Below are positions 41,842 through 50,814 of a DNA stretch of 64,000 nucleotides, piece by piece. Origin of the DNA: a beta proteobacterium AAP99. GTDB lineage: Bacteria; Pseudomonadota; Gammaproteobacteria; Burkholderiales; Burkholderiaceae_C. A model generated the notes under the pieces. That model was given only the letters and a program-made list of their open reading frames with translations, was not told where the DNA came from and made no database searches. The stretch spans positions 61,001-125,000 of the forward strand of contig LJIA01000007.1 in the NCBI GenBank assembly GCA_001295775.1, written 5' to 3'. The translations under genes and the position numbers were made by a program. The stretch's first letter is position 1; every line of letters starts with the position of its first letter.

Positions 41842-42525
41842 ATGACTCAACGCATATTTGCATTTGTCTTCGCTCGGGGCGGCTCCAAGGGGCTGCCCGG
41901 CAAGAACATCAAGGACCTCGGCGGTCTCCCGCTGCTTGCGCATGGCATCCGCCTGGCGCAAGGCATGAACCGCGTCGATCGAGTGTTCGTTTCCACTGAT
42001 GACGCCCAAATCGCGGCCGTCGCGAAGCAGTACGGCGCCGAAGTCATCGACCGGCCCGCTGTGCTGGCTACGGACACGGCGTCGGAGTGGATGGCCTGGC
42101 AGCATGCGATCGCGCACGTCCGCACCCTCGGTCTCGATTTCGACGTATTCCTCAGCTTGCCTGCAACCAGCCCACTCCGTAACGCCCAGGACGTCGGCAA
42201 TTGCCTCGATGCGCTGCAGGACGATGTCGACGTGGTCATCACCGTGACGCCATCGGCGCGCAGCCCCTACTTCAATATGGTCAGGACAGACGCGGCGGGC
42301 CTGGCCCACGTCGTGCTCGGCACCACGGAGTTTGAGCGCCGCCAGGACGTACCGCCGGTCTACGACATCACGACGGTGGCCTACGCGGCGCGCCCCGACT
42401 TCATCCTCACGCACGAGCGTCTATTCGAGGGGCGCGTCCGTCCCGTCGTCGTCCCTAAGGAGCGCGCGGTGGACATCGACGACGATTACGACTTCAAGAT
42501 GGCACAGGCCCTTCTCGACGCATGA
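41842..42525 (+). CDS. legF: CMP-N,N'-diacetyllegionaminic acid synthase
   Basis: The enzyme activates the nonulosonic acid with CTP for transfer. The 227-residue protein has the CMP-sialate synthetase signature IFAFVFARGGSKGLPGKNIKDLGGLPLLAHGIRLA. It also has VFVSTDDAQIAAVAKQYGAEVIDRPAVLATDTASEW, the LPATSPLRNAQDV block and IDDDYDFKMAQALL, which carries metal-binding aspartates. Its length matches the single-domain LegF/PtmB type. Specificity for legionaminic over sialic acid is inferred from the surrounding leg/ptm genes. Its stop overlaps the next start (ATGA). Confidence 0.9.
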   Translation: MTQRIFAFVFARGGSKGLPGKNIKDLGGLPLLAHGIRLAQGMNRVDRVFVSTDDAQIAAVAKQYGAEVIDRPAVLATDTASEWMAWQHAIAHVRTLGLDFDVFLSLPATSPLRNAQDVGNCLDALQDDVDVVITVTPSARSPYFNMVRTDAAGLAHVVLGTTEFERRQDVPPVYDITTVAYAARPDFILTHERLFEGRVRPVVVPKERAVDIDDDYDFKMAQALLDA

Positions 42526-43304
42526 ATGCCCCGCTTCTCCTCCAAGGCAAGACCATTGTCGTTGTCGGCGCTGCCGGTCGCATCGGCCGGGTCATCGTCG
42601 GTGCGGTCCTGTCGGCCGGCGGTCGCGTGGTCGCCCTTGACACAGACGCCGCCAGCCTAAAGGCGCTTACCGACATTCACGGCACCGCCAGCCTCGAGTG
42701 CGTTAGCGTGGACATGGCCGACCGCGCATCCCTCGATCGCACGCTGGTCGACGCACACAATCGCTTTGGCGCTGTCGAAGGCGCCGTCAACACGGCCTAC
42801 CCGCGTAACGCGCGGTATGGCCGCCACTTCTTCGACGTCAAGTACACCGATTTCTGCGAGAACACTAGCCTGCACATGGGTGGTTACTTCTTGTTTATGC
42901 AGGCCTGCGCCCGCTATGCCCTGGAACTCGAACAGCCGTTCTCGCTGGTCAACTTGTCCTCGATCTACGGCTCGATGGCACCGCGTTTCGACGTTTATGC
43001 CGGCACTGCCATGACCATGCCGGTCGAATACGCCGCCATCAAGGCCGGAATTGAGCACATGACGCGCTACCTGAACGCCTACATGAAAGGCCGCAGCTGC
43101 GGCTTTCGTGCCAACTGCGTCAGCCCGGGTGGCATCCTCGCCGGGCAGGATGAGCAGTTCCTTGGGCGCTACGGCGAGCATTGCCTGTCTAAAGGCATGC
43201 TGGACGCGAGCGACGTGAGTGGCACTATAGTGTTCCTGCTTTCTGAAGCAGCGCGCCATGTTGTGGGACAGAACATCATCGTCGACGACGGCTTCTCGGT
43301 ATGA
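42522..43304 (+). CDS. ptmA: Short-chain dehydrogenase/reductase, PtmA-like
   Basis: The 260-residue classical SDR has the cofactor motif TIVVVGAAGRIGRVIVGAVLSAGGRVVALDTDAAS, catalytic residues in LVNLSSIYGSMAP and YAAIKAGIEHM (Tyr/Lys), and an inserted aromatic segment (RYGRHFFDVKYTDFCENTSLHMGGYF) typical of PtmA proteins. PtmA occurs in Campylobacter flagellin-modification clusters beside LegF/PtmB, but its exact step is not well defined in my knowledge. It may make a precursor or a modified legionaminic acid. It is coupled to legF upstream and wzx downstream by 4-bp overlaps. Confidence 0.83.
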   Translation: MNAPLLLQGKTIVVVGAAGRIGRVIVGAVLSAGGRVVALDTDAASLKALTDIHGTASLECVSVDMADRASLDRTLVDAHNRFGAVEGAVNTAYPRNARYGRHFFDVKYTDFCENTSLHMGGYFLFMQACARYALELEQPFSLVNLSSIYGSMAPRFDVYAGTAMTMPVEYAAIKAGIEHMTRYLNAYMKGRSCGFRANCVSPGGILAGQDEQFLGRYGEHCLSKGMLDASDVSGTIVFLLSEAARHVVGQNIIVDDGFSV

Positions 43305-44716
43305 GTTTGCGGTCGATGATCCGACACTCGATCAACCACCTTGGGGTTGTGGCGGCGAGCAAGGTTATGCCCCTCGCTTCGCTGCTTATCTATAGCCGAT
43401 TTCTGTCACCGGCCGAATATGGTGTAGTGAGTCTGTTCGTCTCGTACATCTGGATTCTAGGCATTGCTGTGTCGCTCAATTTGCACACAGCCATAGGCAG
43501 GTTCATATACGACAAGGCGGCACCAGCCGGGGAGTTGCTCGGCACAACACTGCTGCCGATTGGCGTGGTCTTCACGCTCGGTATCCTAGTGGCCGCATGG
43601 GACTTAGACCGTACTGCTGATCTGCTCAGCTTGCCCCGCTACGCGGTACCGCTGCTGTTCGCGGCTGCTGCTGGCCAAATCGCTGAATCCGTGCTGATTC
43701 AGGTGCTGACGGCACGGGAACGAAGCGGCAGCCTGTTCGCCGCTATCGCAATCCGCTCGGGGATGTCGCTAGTCGCCACCCTCATGCTGTTTCAGAGCCT
43801 ATCGTCCGATCGCTACCTTGCTGTGTTGTGGGCGGAAGCCGCAACCAATGCGCTGTTTGTAGCTTACTTGCTGCTAGCGCTGTCGGCCGACCGACCCTGG
43901 TCGTTCTCGTGGTCGCGATTAAGAGCCTTTGCTGACTACAGCCTTCCGCTTATCCCGTACATGCTAAGTCTGACGCTGATCTCGCAATTCGATCGCGTAA
44001 TGCTAGACCGCGCTTTAGGTAAAGAGACCACCGGAATCTATAGCATTAGCTATAACTTAGGCATCCTGCTTGTTATGGTGGCGAGCGCACTGATCAACGC
44101 TCTGAATCCTCGATTTTTTAGCGCTATGGATACCCAGCGACACGACGATGTTCGCCGCGACGCTCGTGCAGTGTTCGCAGTATGCGCGTTTTGTGCATTC
44201 GGACTGGCTTTGTTCGGTCCTGTCGTGGCACGTTTGGTAATCCCCCATCAATACGAGCAAGGCTTTGCGTTGATTCCTTTGATCGCGATCGGAGGCCTCG
44301 CGTCAGTGGTTTTTCAGATTTGGGCCCGAGTGATCTTCTACTCCAAGAAAACTTACCAGTTATCCCTAATCGCGGTCAGCGCTAGTATACTGAAGATCGG
44401 GTTAAACGCTCTGGTCATCCCGAGTTTAGGCATCTGGGGTGCTGCATTAACAACGCTGTTAGCTTACGGGTTCATGGCCGCTGCGACTATCGTTGTGATC
44501 AATGTCGACTTCAGATCGTTTCGCGTTAGCGTGGCGCACGAGGCTGCTTGGTTCTCCTGTCTGAGCATCGTATTGGCTATGGAGCACTTTTTGGATATAC
44601 AGGGTTCTATCATACTTGCGCTCAAGGCTGCGGTATTACTGGTGGTCGCCATTGTCGCTGCCAGAAGCGTACGCGCATTCATCGCATCGAATGCATCACA
44701 GGCATCTAGGCCGTGA
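43301..44716 (+). CDS. wzx: Wzx-type lipid-linked oligosaccharide flippase
   Basis: The 471-residue integral membrane protein has about 12-14 helices. Its start, VVAASKVMPLASLLIYSRFLSPAEYGVVSLFVSYIWILGI, is typical of the polysaccharide biosynthesis/MATE-like flippase family, as are FADYSLPLIPYMLSLTLISQFDRVMLDRALGKETTGIYSISYNLGILL and the long hydrophobic C-terminal half. It would move the undecaprenyl-linked repeat unit across the inner membrane. The coding sequence becomes more A/T-rich along its length compared with the leg genes. The start overlaps the ptmA stop (ATGA), and its stop overlaps the wzy-like start (GTGA). Confidence 0.88.
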   Translation: MSLRSMIRHSINHLGVVAASKVMPLASLLIYSRFLSPAEYGVVSLFVSYIWILGIAVSLNLHTAIGRFIYDKAAPAGELLGTTLLPIGVVFTLGILVAAWDLDRTADLLSLPRYAVPLLFAAAAGQIAESVLIQVLTARERSGSLFAAIAIRSGMSLVATLMLFQSLSSDRYLAVLWAEAATNALFVAYLLLALSADRPWSFSWSRLRAFADYSLPLIPYMLSLTLISQFDRVMLDRALGKETTGIYSISYNLGILLVMVASALINALNPRFFSAMDTQRHDDVRRDARAVFAVCAFCAFGLALFGPVVARLVIPHQYEQGFALIPLIAIGGLASVVFQIWARVIFYSKKTYQLSLIAVSASILKIGLNALVIPSLGIWGAALTTLLAYGFMAAATIVVINVDFRSFRVSVAHEAAWFSCLSIVLAMEHFLDIQGSIILALKAAVLLVVAIVAARSVRAFIASNASQASRP

Positions 44717-46068
44717 TCTGGAAAATTGTTTACCTCCCGGCACTGCTGGGTCTAAATTACCTCCTGTGGACCCAGGAATGGGGTAGCGCGTATCTCTCCG
44801 CGATCATCCTGCTCACTTTCTTGGTTTTTATGCCTCGGCAGCTGCTGCATCCGAATAATATGCTGTTCGGATTCTACGCTTTATATGTCGTAGTTTCAAG
44901 TTTTCTGAATCTGATTCTCGAATGGATTGGCTGGGACTACGTACTACCTGGCGGTCAGCAGGTGTTCTGGAACGAAATCTCCAAGTACACACTGCTTCAA
45001 GTTGAGTTCACATTCTTGGTGCTTTACCTCGGCTTTTACTTGTTCACGCGGGATCGAGTTGCTAAGCCAGTCGAGTCACCTAAGATACATGTAAATACCA
45101 CGACTGTCTGGATGCTGATCGGCGTCAATATAGTTCTGGTGCTCTGGTTTCTCGAATCCACAGCGGGCATCGCTGCTTGGATTAATGACTATAGCGTGAC
45201 ATACCTGAGCGAGCGCGAAGGTCACGGTCTGCTCAACATCATCACCATCACCGTGGGAAATGCGTTGGCATTCATTTTGGGAATGTGGACACATACTGCA
45301 CGGAACAAGTTGCTGCCAATTGTTCTTGCCGTCATTGCCCTCGGACTGCAGGCATACATGAACGGTTTCAAGGGTCGACTCATATTCTTGATGCTGCTTT
45401 ACTTTGCCCCATGGTTGATGATGATCGAATTGCGGTTGAAGACATTGGTCGCAATCGCTGTCGCCTTTTTTTCTCTTCTCTATCTTACAACTCTAGTGCG
45501 CACAGAGGGGTACTATGCGTCTGCCCCATTTTTCTTAGAAATGTTGATTAACTATTTCAACGCTTACCAATTGCATGATTGGGTGGTGATGAGCAGGAAC
45601 CCTGCCTTGCTAGAAACAGTAGGACAGATCTTCACAAAGCCGGCGCAGGTTTTCGGTCTGGCTGGCCCAGATGCAGACTTCGACATTAGTGTGATGCTTA
45701 CTAAGGAATTCTTTCCCGATCAATGGTACTTAGAAAGCGCCACTCAGCAGTGGCCGCTCGAGACGGAGGCTTACCTAAATTACTATGGATTCTATCTTTC
45801 CTGGGTGCCGCTGCTTCTGTACGCCTACATTGTTAGCCGCTTGTTTCATGCAGCAGTAACTCTAAGAAATACATGGATTCTGCCTTTGTTTGTGCTCGAG
45901 TTTAACCGCATCTTTACTGTGATGCGGGGTACACTAGTGCCATGGGAGGTGTTTTTTATGATCGCCCAGTATCCCGCCGTCTACATAATGACCCGACTTT
46001 GTCTGTCTAGGGCTGAGCGGAGTCTACAGTTTCCGAAAGGCTCGGAGAAGGACCAGCCCCGTGCGTGA
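44713..46068 (+). CDS. wzy: Wzy-like O-antigen/polysaccharide polymerase (predicted)
   Basis: This 451-residue protein consists of about 10-12 hydrophobic segments with a large loop in the C-terminal half (around 300-370, TKPAQVFGLAGPDADFDISVML to ESATQQWPLETEAYLNYYG). This is the topology of Wzy polymerases. The motif YMNGFKGRLIFLMLLYF before a middle helix resembles the arginine-containing loop of oligosaccharide-repeat polymerases. Sequence conservation in Wzy proteins is very low, so the call rests on topology and on its position directly after wzx. The GTG start overlaps the wzx stop. Codon use is clearly more A/T-rich than in the leg block. Confidence 0.75.
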   Translation: MIWKIVYLPALLGLNYLLWTQEWGSAYLSAIILLTFLVFMPRQLLHPNNMLFGFYALYVVVSSFLNLILEWIGWDYVLPGGQQVFWNEISKYTLLQVEFTFLVLYLGFYLFTRDRVAKPVESPKIHVNTTTVWMLIGVNIVLVLWFLESTAGIAAWINDYSVTYLSEREGHGLLNIITITVGNALAFILGMWTHTARNKLLPIVLAVIALGLQAYMNGFKGRLIFLMLLYFAPWLMMIELRLKTLVAIAVAFFSLLYLTTLVRTEGYYASAPFFLEMLINYFNAYQLHDWVVMSRNPALLETVGQIFTKPAQVFGLAGPDADFDISVMLTKEFFPDQWYLESATQQWPLETEAYLNYYGFYLSWVPLLLYAYIVSRLFHAAVTLRNTWILPLFVLEFNRIFTVMRGTLVPWEVFFMIAQYPAVYIMTRLCLSRAERSLQFPKGSEKDQPRA

Positions 46069-47218
46069 GTCCAAGTATTCTGACGGTGTGCTATTGCATG
46101 AAGCTCTTCTAAACGAGATATGCTTGGACCGGCGTTTCATCGAGGTTTTCAGACCGTCCGGTGACTTCATTCCCTACAAGGTAATGCGGCAGATGGCGCT
46201 TAGGCGTAAACTAGGCCCAACTTTGGTACCCGTCCTCGTAATCGCGGCTTGCCACATGCCTTTAGTGCTTTTGCTGCAATGGCTGATCTCCTTAGTGGGC
46301 TCAATATGCAGTATTAAAGCGGCTAGCTGTCGTGTGACGTGGGTAGTCGCGACGGCTGATGTGAACAGGTCACTTATCAGCATTAGCCTCAGGGAGTCTG
46401 GAATCTCGGGATTGCAGTGCCACCTGAATGACTTGAGAGGGCAATTGCCTCGCCTGATGGGATTCAGAAATGTATTCGCAACGGCGCCCGCACTGTTGCA
46501 CCTGCTGTGGCGAATTATAGTTCGACCAAACGGGCCTCGCGTCGCCCTGTTGCTGCATGCTCGCGATTCTATTTCGTTTCTGTTACTCGCGCGTTTTGCA
46601 AAATTACGCACAAACGACATATTCGCTACAGAATGCCACTATCAGCGCTGGTCCTACGTTCTATCTCATCGTGCAAGAAACCTCACTCTAGTGCAGCACG
46701 GCTTGCTAGATAATCAGATTCTGTTCCCATATCGAGGTGGAGAGATAAGTTTGATTGTCGTTCGCGACAAGGACTCCTCGGAGGCCTACAAGCGCTATTA
46801 CCGCTTGATAAGTGAGATTCGGCTGTACGTGCCACAGCTGCAGCTGTATCTCATGCCTTGCGGCGCAGCTGCGGTCTTCTTGGCGTCATCGTTCCCCACC
46901 GTCGACCAAGAAATCGCGTTCGCGCGAGCCTTGCGCGAACGTCTGTCGGTGCCACTGATAGTGAAGCTGCATCCGGCGCACCTGTACGATAAGCGTGGAC
47001 TCGAACTAAAAGGCCTGGCGGATTATGAAGCGCACCGCGATGCGAGTCCTGCTTGCGCCGTTTTCGTCAGTCACAGCTCATCGATGGAATTGCTCTACCG
47101 CAGCCATGGCATTAGAACCGTAGCACTATCTCAGCACGCCAGCACTGCAGCAGCCGTTGAGGAGGTGTCGCAGGCAATGAGTGCCTACAACCTCTTCAAC
47201 AAAACTCCCCCCTTGTGA
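46061..47218 (+). CDS. Putative nonulosonate (legionaminic acid) transferase, GT-B type
   Basis: I recognise no close family over the whole 385 residues. The C-terminal half, however, has the two short motifs shared by bacterial sialyl- and polysialyltransferases. These are an HP motif in VPLIVKLHPAHLYDKRG (His304-Pro305) and a serine cluster after a His in VFVSHSSSMELLYRSHG (338-341). TLVQHGLLDNQ lies near 213, where related enzymes have a conserved QHG-like turn. A hydrophobic stretch at about 50-82 suggests membrane association. The gene starts with GTG, overlaps the wzy-like gene by eight bases, and is one of only two transferase candidates in the cluster. Transfer of CMP-legionaminic acid is inference. 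Confidence 0.55.
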   Translation: MRESKYSDGVLLHEALLNEICLDRRFIEVFRPSGDFIPYKVMRQMALRRKLGPTLVPVLVIAACHMPLVLLLQWLISLVGSICSIKAASCRVTWVVATADVNRSLISISLRESGISGLQCHLNDLRGQLPRLMGFRNVFATAPALLHLLWRIIVRPNGPRVALLLHARDSISFLLLARFAKLRTNDIFATECHYQRWSYVLSHRARNLTLVQHGLLDNQILFPYRGGEISLIVVRDKDSSEAYKRYYRLISEIRLYVPQLQLYLMPCGAAAVFLASSFPTVDQEIAFARALRERLSVPLIVKLHPAHLYDKRGLELKGLADYEAHRDASPACAVFVSHSSSMELLYRSHGIRTVALSQHASTAAAVEEVSQAMSAYNLFNKTPPL

Positions 47219-48363
47219 CAAGCACCATGCGTTCTTATAAAATTTGTACCCGCTGCATCATGGACACCTCAGACCCTGACATAAGGTTCGACGAGCGAGG
47301 CAGCTGCGACTACTGCAACAATTTTGACGCCACCATTCAGCCTAACTGGCATGGAGGTTCAACAAGGGACCGCGAGCTCGCACATATGGCCGACACCATA
47401 CGCAGTGCGGGTAAGGGTAAGGACTTTGATTGCATCATTGGCCTGAGCGGTGGGTTGGACAGCTCTTACGCCGCTTATGTGGCCGTCAAGCGCATGGGCC
47501 TGCGCCCTTTGCTGTTTCACGTCGATGCAGGTTGGAACACCGATCAGGCGGTTGGCAATATTGAAAAGCTGGTCGATGGATTAGGCTTGGATCTATACAC
47601 CGATGTGGTGAACTGGGAGTCCGTCAAGCGCATGCAGGTGGCATTTTTATGTGCAGGCATTCCAGACCAGGATTTGGTGCAGGACGCTGCTTTCTTCTCA
47701 GGTCTGTACCGATTCGCGCGGCAATACAAGATCAAGCATATAATCACGGGCTCAAATTTCTCCACGGAATGTTGCCGCGAGCCCGAGGCTTGGGGTGGTT
47801 ACTTGGGGATCGACAAAACCCTGTTCGACGCTATTTGGGCCAAATGTGGTGATGGGCAGCCCCACGATTTTCCGTTGGTGGATATTCTCGTTTATAAACT
47901 GTGGTACCAAAAGGTCCTAGGCATGAAGGTGCACCACCCGCTGAACCTAGTACCCTATGTCAAGAAGGATGCCGAAGATGAGCTCGGGCGTTTGTTTGGG
48001 TGGCAGCGTTTTCAGCACAAGCATCACGAATCTCGATTTACGCGTTTTTACGAAGACTATTGGCTGCCCCGCCGGTTTGGTTACGAAAAGCGCCGTGCGC
48101 ACTTTTCAAGCTTGATCATGACCGGTCAGATGACGCGCGAGCAGGCGCTGGATCGTATCTCTCGACCCGAGATGGACGAGCACTTCCTAAGGCAAGAATT
48201 TGAATATGTAGCCCATAAACTCGGCCTTTCAGTAGATGAATTGCAGGCCCTGTTTGAAAGCCCTAAGAAGACTTACCGAGACTACAAGAACAAGCGCGAT
48301 TTGATCGGCTTTGGGGCCAATGTCATGCGTTGGCTGGGCCTGGAGAAGAGGTATTTCCGTTGA
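47215..48363 (+). CDS. wbuX: N-acetyl sugar amidotransferase (WbpG/LfnA/WbuX family)
   Basis: With HisH- and HisF-like partners these enzymes turn an N-acetyl group of a sugar into an acetamidino group. The 382-residue protein has a Cys4 zinc-type N-terminus (YKICTRCIMDTSDPDIRFDERGSCDYC). It also has the PP-loop ATP pyrophosphatase motif IGLSGGLDSSYAAYVA (SGGLDSS at 78-84), HVDAGWNTDQAVGNIEKLV, and the family block IKHIITGSNFSTECCREPEAWG. The GTG at 47215 overlaps the upstream stop (GTGA); an ATG lies four codons in. It is followed by the glutaminase and cyclase genes and fnlABC. By comparison with E. coli O145 and P. aeruginosa O12, it probably acts on FucNAc. Confidence 0.9.
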   Translation: MTSTMRSYKICTRCIMDTSDPDIRFDERGSCDYCNNFDATIQPNWHGGSTRDRELAHMADTIRSAGKGKDFDCIIGLSGGLDSSYAAYVAVKRMGLRPLLFHVDAGWNTDQAVGNIEKLVDGLGLDLYTDVVNWESVKRMQVAFLCAGIPDQDLVQDAAFFSGLYRFARQYKIKHIITGSNFSTECCREPEAWGGYLGIDKTLFDAIWAKCGDGQPHDFPLVDILVYKLWYQKVLGMKVHHPLNLVPYVKKDAEDELGRLFGWQRFQHKHHESRFTRFYEDYWLPRRFGYEKRRAHFSSLIMTGQMTREQALDRISRPEMDEHFLRQEFEYVAHKLGLSVDELQALFESPKKTYRDYKNKRDLIGFGANVMRWLGLEKRYFR

Positions 48364-48977
48364 TAGGTATCGTCGACTATGGTGTGGGTAATATCCAGGC
48401 ATTTTTGACACTGTTCAAACGTCTGGGCTTGGAAGCGCGACGCGCGAACACGCCTGATATGCTTGCAGGGGCTACCCGATTGGTTTTGCCGGGGGTGGGG
48501 CATTTTGATCATGCCATGAAGCGGTTGAACGATTCTGGCTTACGCACCAAGCTGGAGCGCATGGTGCTGGAGGCCCAAGTGCCTGTGATAGGCGTGTGTG
48601 TAGGCATGCAAATGTTGGCTGATGGGTCGGATGAGGGTTCTATGCCAGGCTTAGGCTGGGTGCCTGGGCGCGTCCGGGCGTTTGCCAGCCACCCTGCTTC
48701 AGCAGATTTGCCGATGCCACACATGGGCTGGAATGATCTTCACGCCAGCCCGACTTCCAAGTTATTCGGCCGTGGTTTTGACGCTGCGCCACAGTTTTAC
48801 TTCTTGCACTCCTACTACTTCGACGCGCAGGACAAGAACGATGTGGCGGCGACTGCGCACTATGGCATGGACTTTGATGCGGTGGTCTCGCGCGGACAGG
48901 TGCACGGCGTGCAATGTCACCCTGAGAAAAGTCACCATTGGGGCGTGCAGCTCCTGAAGAATTTCGCGGAGCTTTAA
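48360..48977 (+). CDS. wbuY: HisH-like glutamine amidotransferase subunit of the amidino-sugar pathway
   Basis: This is a 205-residue class I glutaminase. It has IGIVDYGVGNIQAFLTLFKRLG, the oxyanion segment LVLPGVGHFDHAM, nucleophile Cys in VIGVCVGMQMLADGSDEG, and His/Glu in GVQCHPEKSHHWG, so the catalytic triad is intact. It should release ammonia for the HisF-like partner rather than serve histidine synthesis, since the other his genes are absent and wbuX lies upstream. The start is TTG at 48360, overlapping the wbuX stop (TTGA); this matches the HisH N-terminus exactly. The HisF-like gene begins three bases after its stop. Confidence 0.92.
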   Translation: MIGIVDYGVGNIQAFLTLFKRLGLEARRANTPDMLAGATRLVLPGVGHFDHAMKRLNDSGLRTKLERMVLEAQVPVIGVCVGMQMLADGSDEGSMPGLGWVPGRVRAFASHPASADLPMPHMGWNDLHASPTSKLFGRGFDAAPQFYFLHSYYFDAQDKNDVAATAHYGMDFDAVVSRGQVHGVQCHPEKSHHWGVQLLKNFAEL

Positions 48978-48980
48978 GCG

Positions 48981-49766
48981 ATGTTACGCCCAAGAATCAT
49001 TCCGTGCCTCTTGGTGCATAAAGGGGGCTTGGTCAAAACACAGGCCTTCAAAGACCCCAAATATGTGGGTGACCCTATAAATGCGGTCAAGATCTTTAAT
49101 GAAAAAGAAGCCGATGAATTGATGGTGCTGGACATCGACGCCACAGTGAACGGCGTAGCCCCCGACTTTGAGTTAATTGCCAAGCTGGCCGCCGAATGCC
49201 GCATGCCTTTGTGTTACGGCGGTGGTATTAATACTGGTCAGCAGGCCGCGCGCATCGTGGATATGGGCGTCGAGAAGGTGGCGGTGAGTGCGGCTGCCAT
49301 CAGCAACCCGGCATTGCTGACCGAGATGGCGGCGGCGGTGGGCAGGCAGTCGGTAGTGGCGGTCTTGGATGTTCGCAAAAAATCAGGCCTTTTTGCCAAG
49401 GGGTATGAGGTGTGCACGCACAATGCTAGCAAGGTGCATAAAGCAGACCCGTTTGCCCTCGCCAAACAACTGCAGGATGCCGGTGCGGGTGAAATTGTCA
49501 TTAACTCGGTCGATCGTGATGGGCTGATGCAGGGCTACGACCTAGATTTGGCAGCCCAAATTCGGGCAGCACTGAGGGTGCCCGTTACTTTTTTGGGGGG
49601 CGCAGGCTCCCTACAACATTTGGGTGACTTGATTCGCCAAGTGGGCGTGATTGGGGCGGCTGCAGGCAGCCTATTTGTGTTCAAGGGCAGATACAGGGCC
49701 GTGCTGATCAACTACCCCACGTCCGCGCAAAAGACAGAACTTTGCCGCGATGCGCTGAATAATTGA
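48981..49766 (+). CDS. wbuZ: HisF-like cyclase/ammonia-channel subunit of the amidino-sugar pathway
   Basis: The 261-residue TIM barrel of the HisF2 type has RPRIIPCLLVHKGGLVKTQAFKDPKYVGDPINAVKIFNEKEADELMVLDIDATVNG. The 'LVKTxxFKxPxYVGDPxNAVKIFN' wording distinguishes polysaccharide-cluster HisF2 proteins from true HisF. Catalytic-type aspartates are present (LDIDA; VNSVDRDGLMQGYD), and phosphate-binding glycines are seen in CYGGGINTG and FLGGAGSLQHL. With WbuY it delivers ammonia to WbuX. The fnlA gene follows after 19 bases. Confidence 0.92.
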   Translation: MLRPRIIPCLLVHKGGLVKTQAFKDPKYVGDPINAVKIFNEKEADELMVLDIDATVNGVAPDFELIAKLAAECRMPLCYGGGINTGQQAARIVDMGVEKVAVSAAAISNPALLTEMAAAVGRQSVVAVLDVRKKSGLFAKGYEVCTHNASKVHKADPFALAKQLQDAGAGEIVINSVDRDGLMQGYDLDLAAQIRAALRVPVTFLGGAGSLQHLGDLIRQVGVIGAAAGSLFVFKGRYRAVLINYPTSAQKTELCRDALNN

Positions 49767-49785
49767 CTCGAAATGGAGCGTTGTC

Positions 49786-50814
49786 TTGTTTACCGATAAG
49801 GTTTTGTTGATTTCTGGTGGGACCGGCTCGTTTGGTAACGCAGTGTTACGCCGATTGCTGGGCTCTGGCTTGCGTGAGATCCGAGTCTTCAGTCGCGATG
49901 AAAAGAAGCAAGATGATATGCGCAAGAAGTACGACAGCCCCAAGCTTAAGTTTTATATAGGAGATGTGCGCGATTATCAGTCAGTTCTGAATGTAGTCCG
50001 AGGTGTTGATTATGTTTTCCACGCTGCTGCGCTTAAACAGGTGCCTTCGTGCGAATTCCACCCGCTAGAAGCCGTCAAGACGAACGTACTAGGTACGGAG
50101 AACGTGCTGGAAGCGGCAATCACCAGTGGCGTCAAGCGGGTGGTGGTGCTGAGCACCGACAAGGCGGTCTACCCCATCAACGCCATGGGCATCAGCAAAG
50201 CCATGATGGAAAAGGTCGCGGTGGCCAAGTCGCGCAGCGCCACTGGCACCGTGATCAACGTGACGCGCTATGGCAACGTGATGTGCTCTCGCGGCTCGGT
50301 GATTCCGCTGTTTACGCAGCAGATCCGTGCGGGTAAGCCCATTACCATTACCGACCCGGCGATGACGCGCTTCATGATGACGCTGGATGACGCGGTCGAC
50401 TTGGTGCTGTATGCGTTCGAGCACGGCCAGCCGGGAGAAATTTTTGTGCAAAAGGCACCTGCGGCAACCATTGAAACGCTGGCCTATGCTTTGACCGGAT
50501 TGCTGGATAAGCCAGAGCATGAGGTACGCGTGATTGGTACTCGCCATGGCGAAAAGCTTTACGAGGCCTTGCTCAGCCGGGAGGAAATGGTGGCCGCTGA
50601 AGATTTGGGGGGCTACTACCGCGTGCCCCCTGATCTGCGCGACCTGAACTACGGTAAATTTTTCGAGCAAGGTGAAGTCAAGATTTCTGAGGCCACTGAC
50701 TACAACTCGCACAACACCACGCGGCTCGACGTAAAAGGCATGCAGGCCCTGTTGATGAAGCTGCGATTCATGCAGGCAACAATGCGTGGCGAGGTGGTTG
50801 AGCCCGAGGAGTGA
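49786..50814 (+). CDS. fnlA: UDP-GlcNAc 4,6-dehydratase/5-epimerase FnlA (WbjB/CapE)
   Basis: This enzyme performs the first step to UDP-N-acetyl-L-fucosamine. The 342-residue membrane-free SDR has LLISGGTGSFGNAVLRRLL and the family segment VFSRDEKKQDDMRKKY. It also has HAAALKQVPSCEFHPLEAVKTNVLGTENVLEAAI and the Ser/Met/Lys-type catalytic region STDKAVYPINAMGISKAMMEKV, which replaces the usual Tyr by Met as in FlaA1/CapE. MTRFMMTLDDAVDLVLYAF follows. The start is a TTG at 49786 with GGAG about ten bases upstream. It is the first gene of an fnlABC set and its stop overlaps the next start. Confidence 0.93.
   Translation: MFTDKVLLISGGTGSFGNAVLRRLLGSGLREIRVFSRDEKKQDDMRKKYDSPKLKFYIGDVRDYQSVLNVVRGVDYVFHAAALKQVPSCEFHPLEAVKTNVLGTENVLEAAITSGVKRVVVLSTDKAVYPINAMGISKAMMEKVAVAKSRSATGTVINVTRYGNVMCSRGSVIPLFTQQIRAGKPITITDPAMTRFMMTLDDAVDLVLYAFEHGQPGEIFVQKAPAATIETLAYALTGLLDKPEHEVRVIGTRHGEKLYEALLSREEMVAAEDLGGYYRVPPDLRDLNYGKFFEQGEVKISEATDYNSHNTTRLDVKGMQALLMKLRFMQATMRGEVVEPEE

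Noticed and set aside
36811..42525. Sialic acid (Neu5Ac) pathway neuBCA
   Set aside because: LegB/LegC-type dehydratase and aminotransferase genes and the CBS-containing PtmE point to legionaminic acid; Neu5Ac synthesis needs neither.
48360..49766. Histidine biosynthesis genes hisH and hisF
   Set aside because: They lie between an N-acetyl sugar amidotransferase gene and fnlABC and carry the HisF2-type signature; no other his gene is present.
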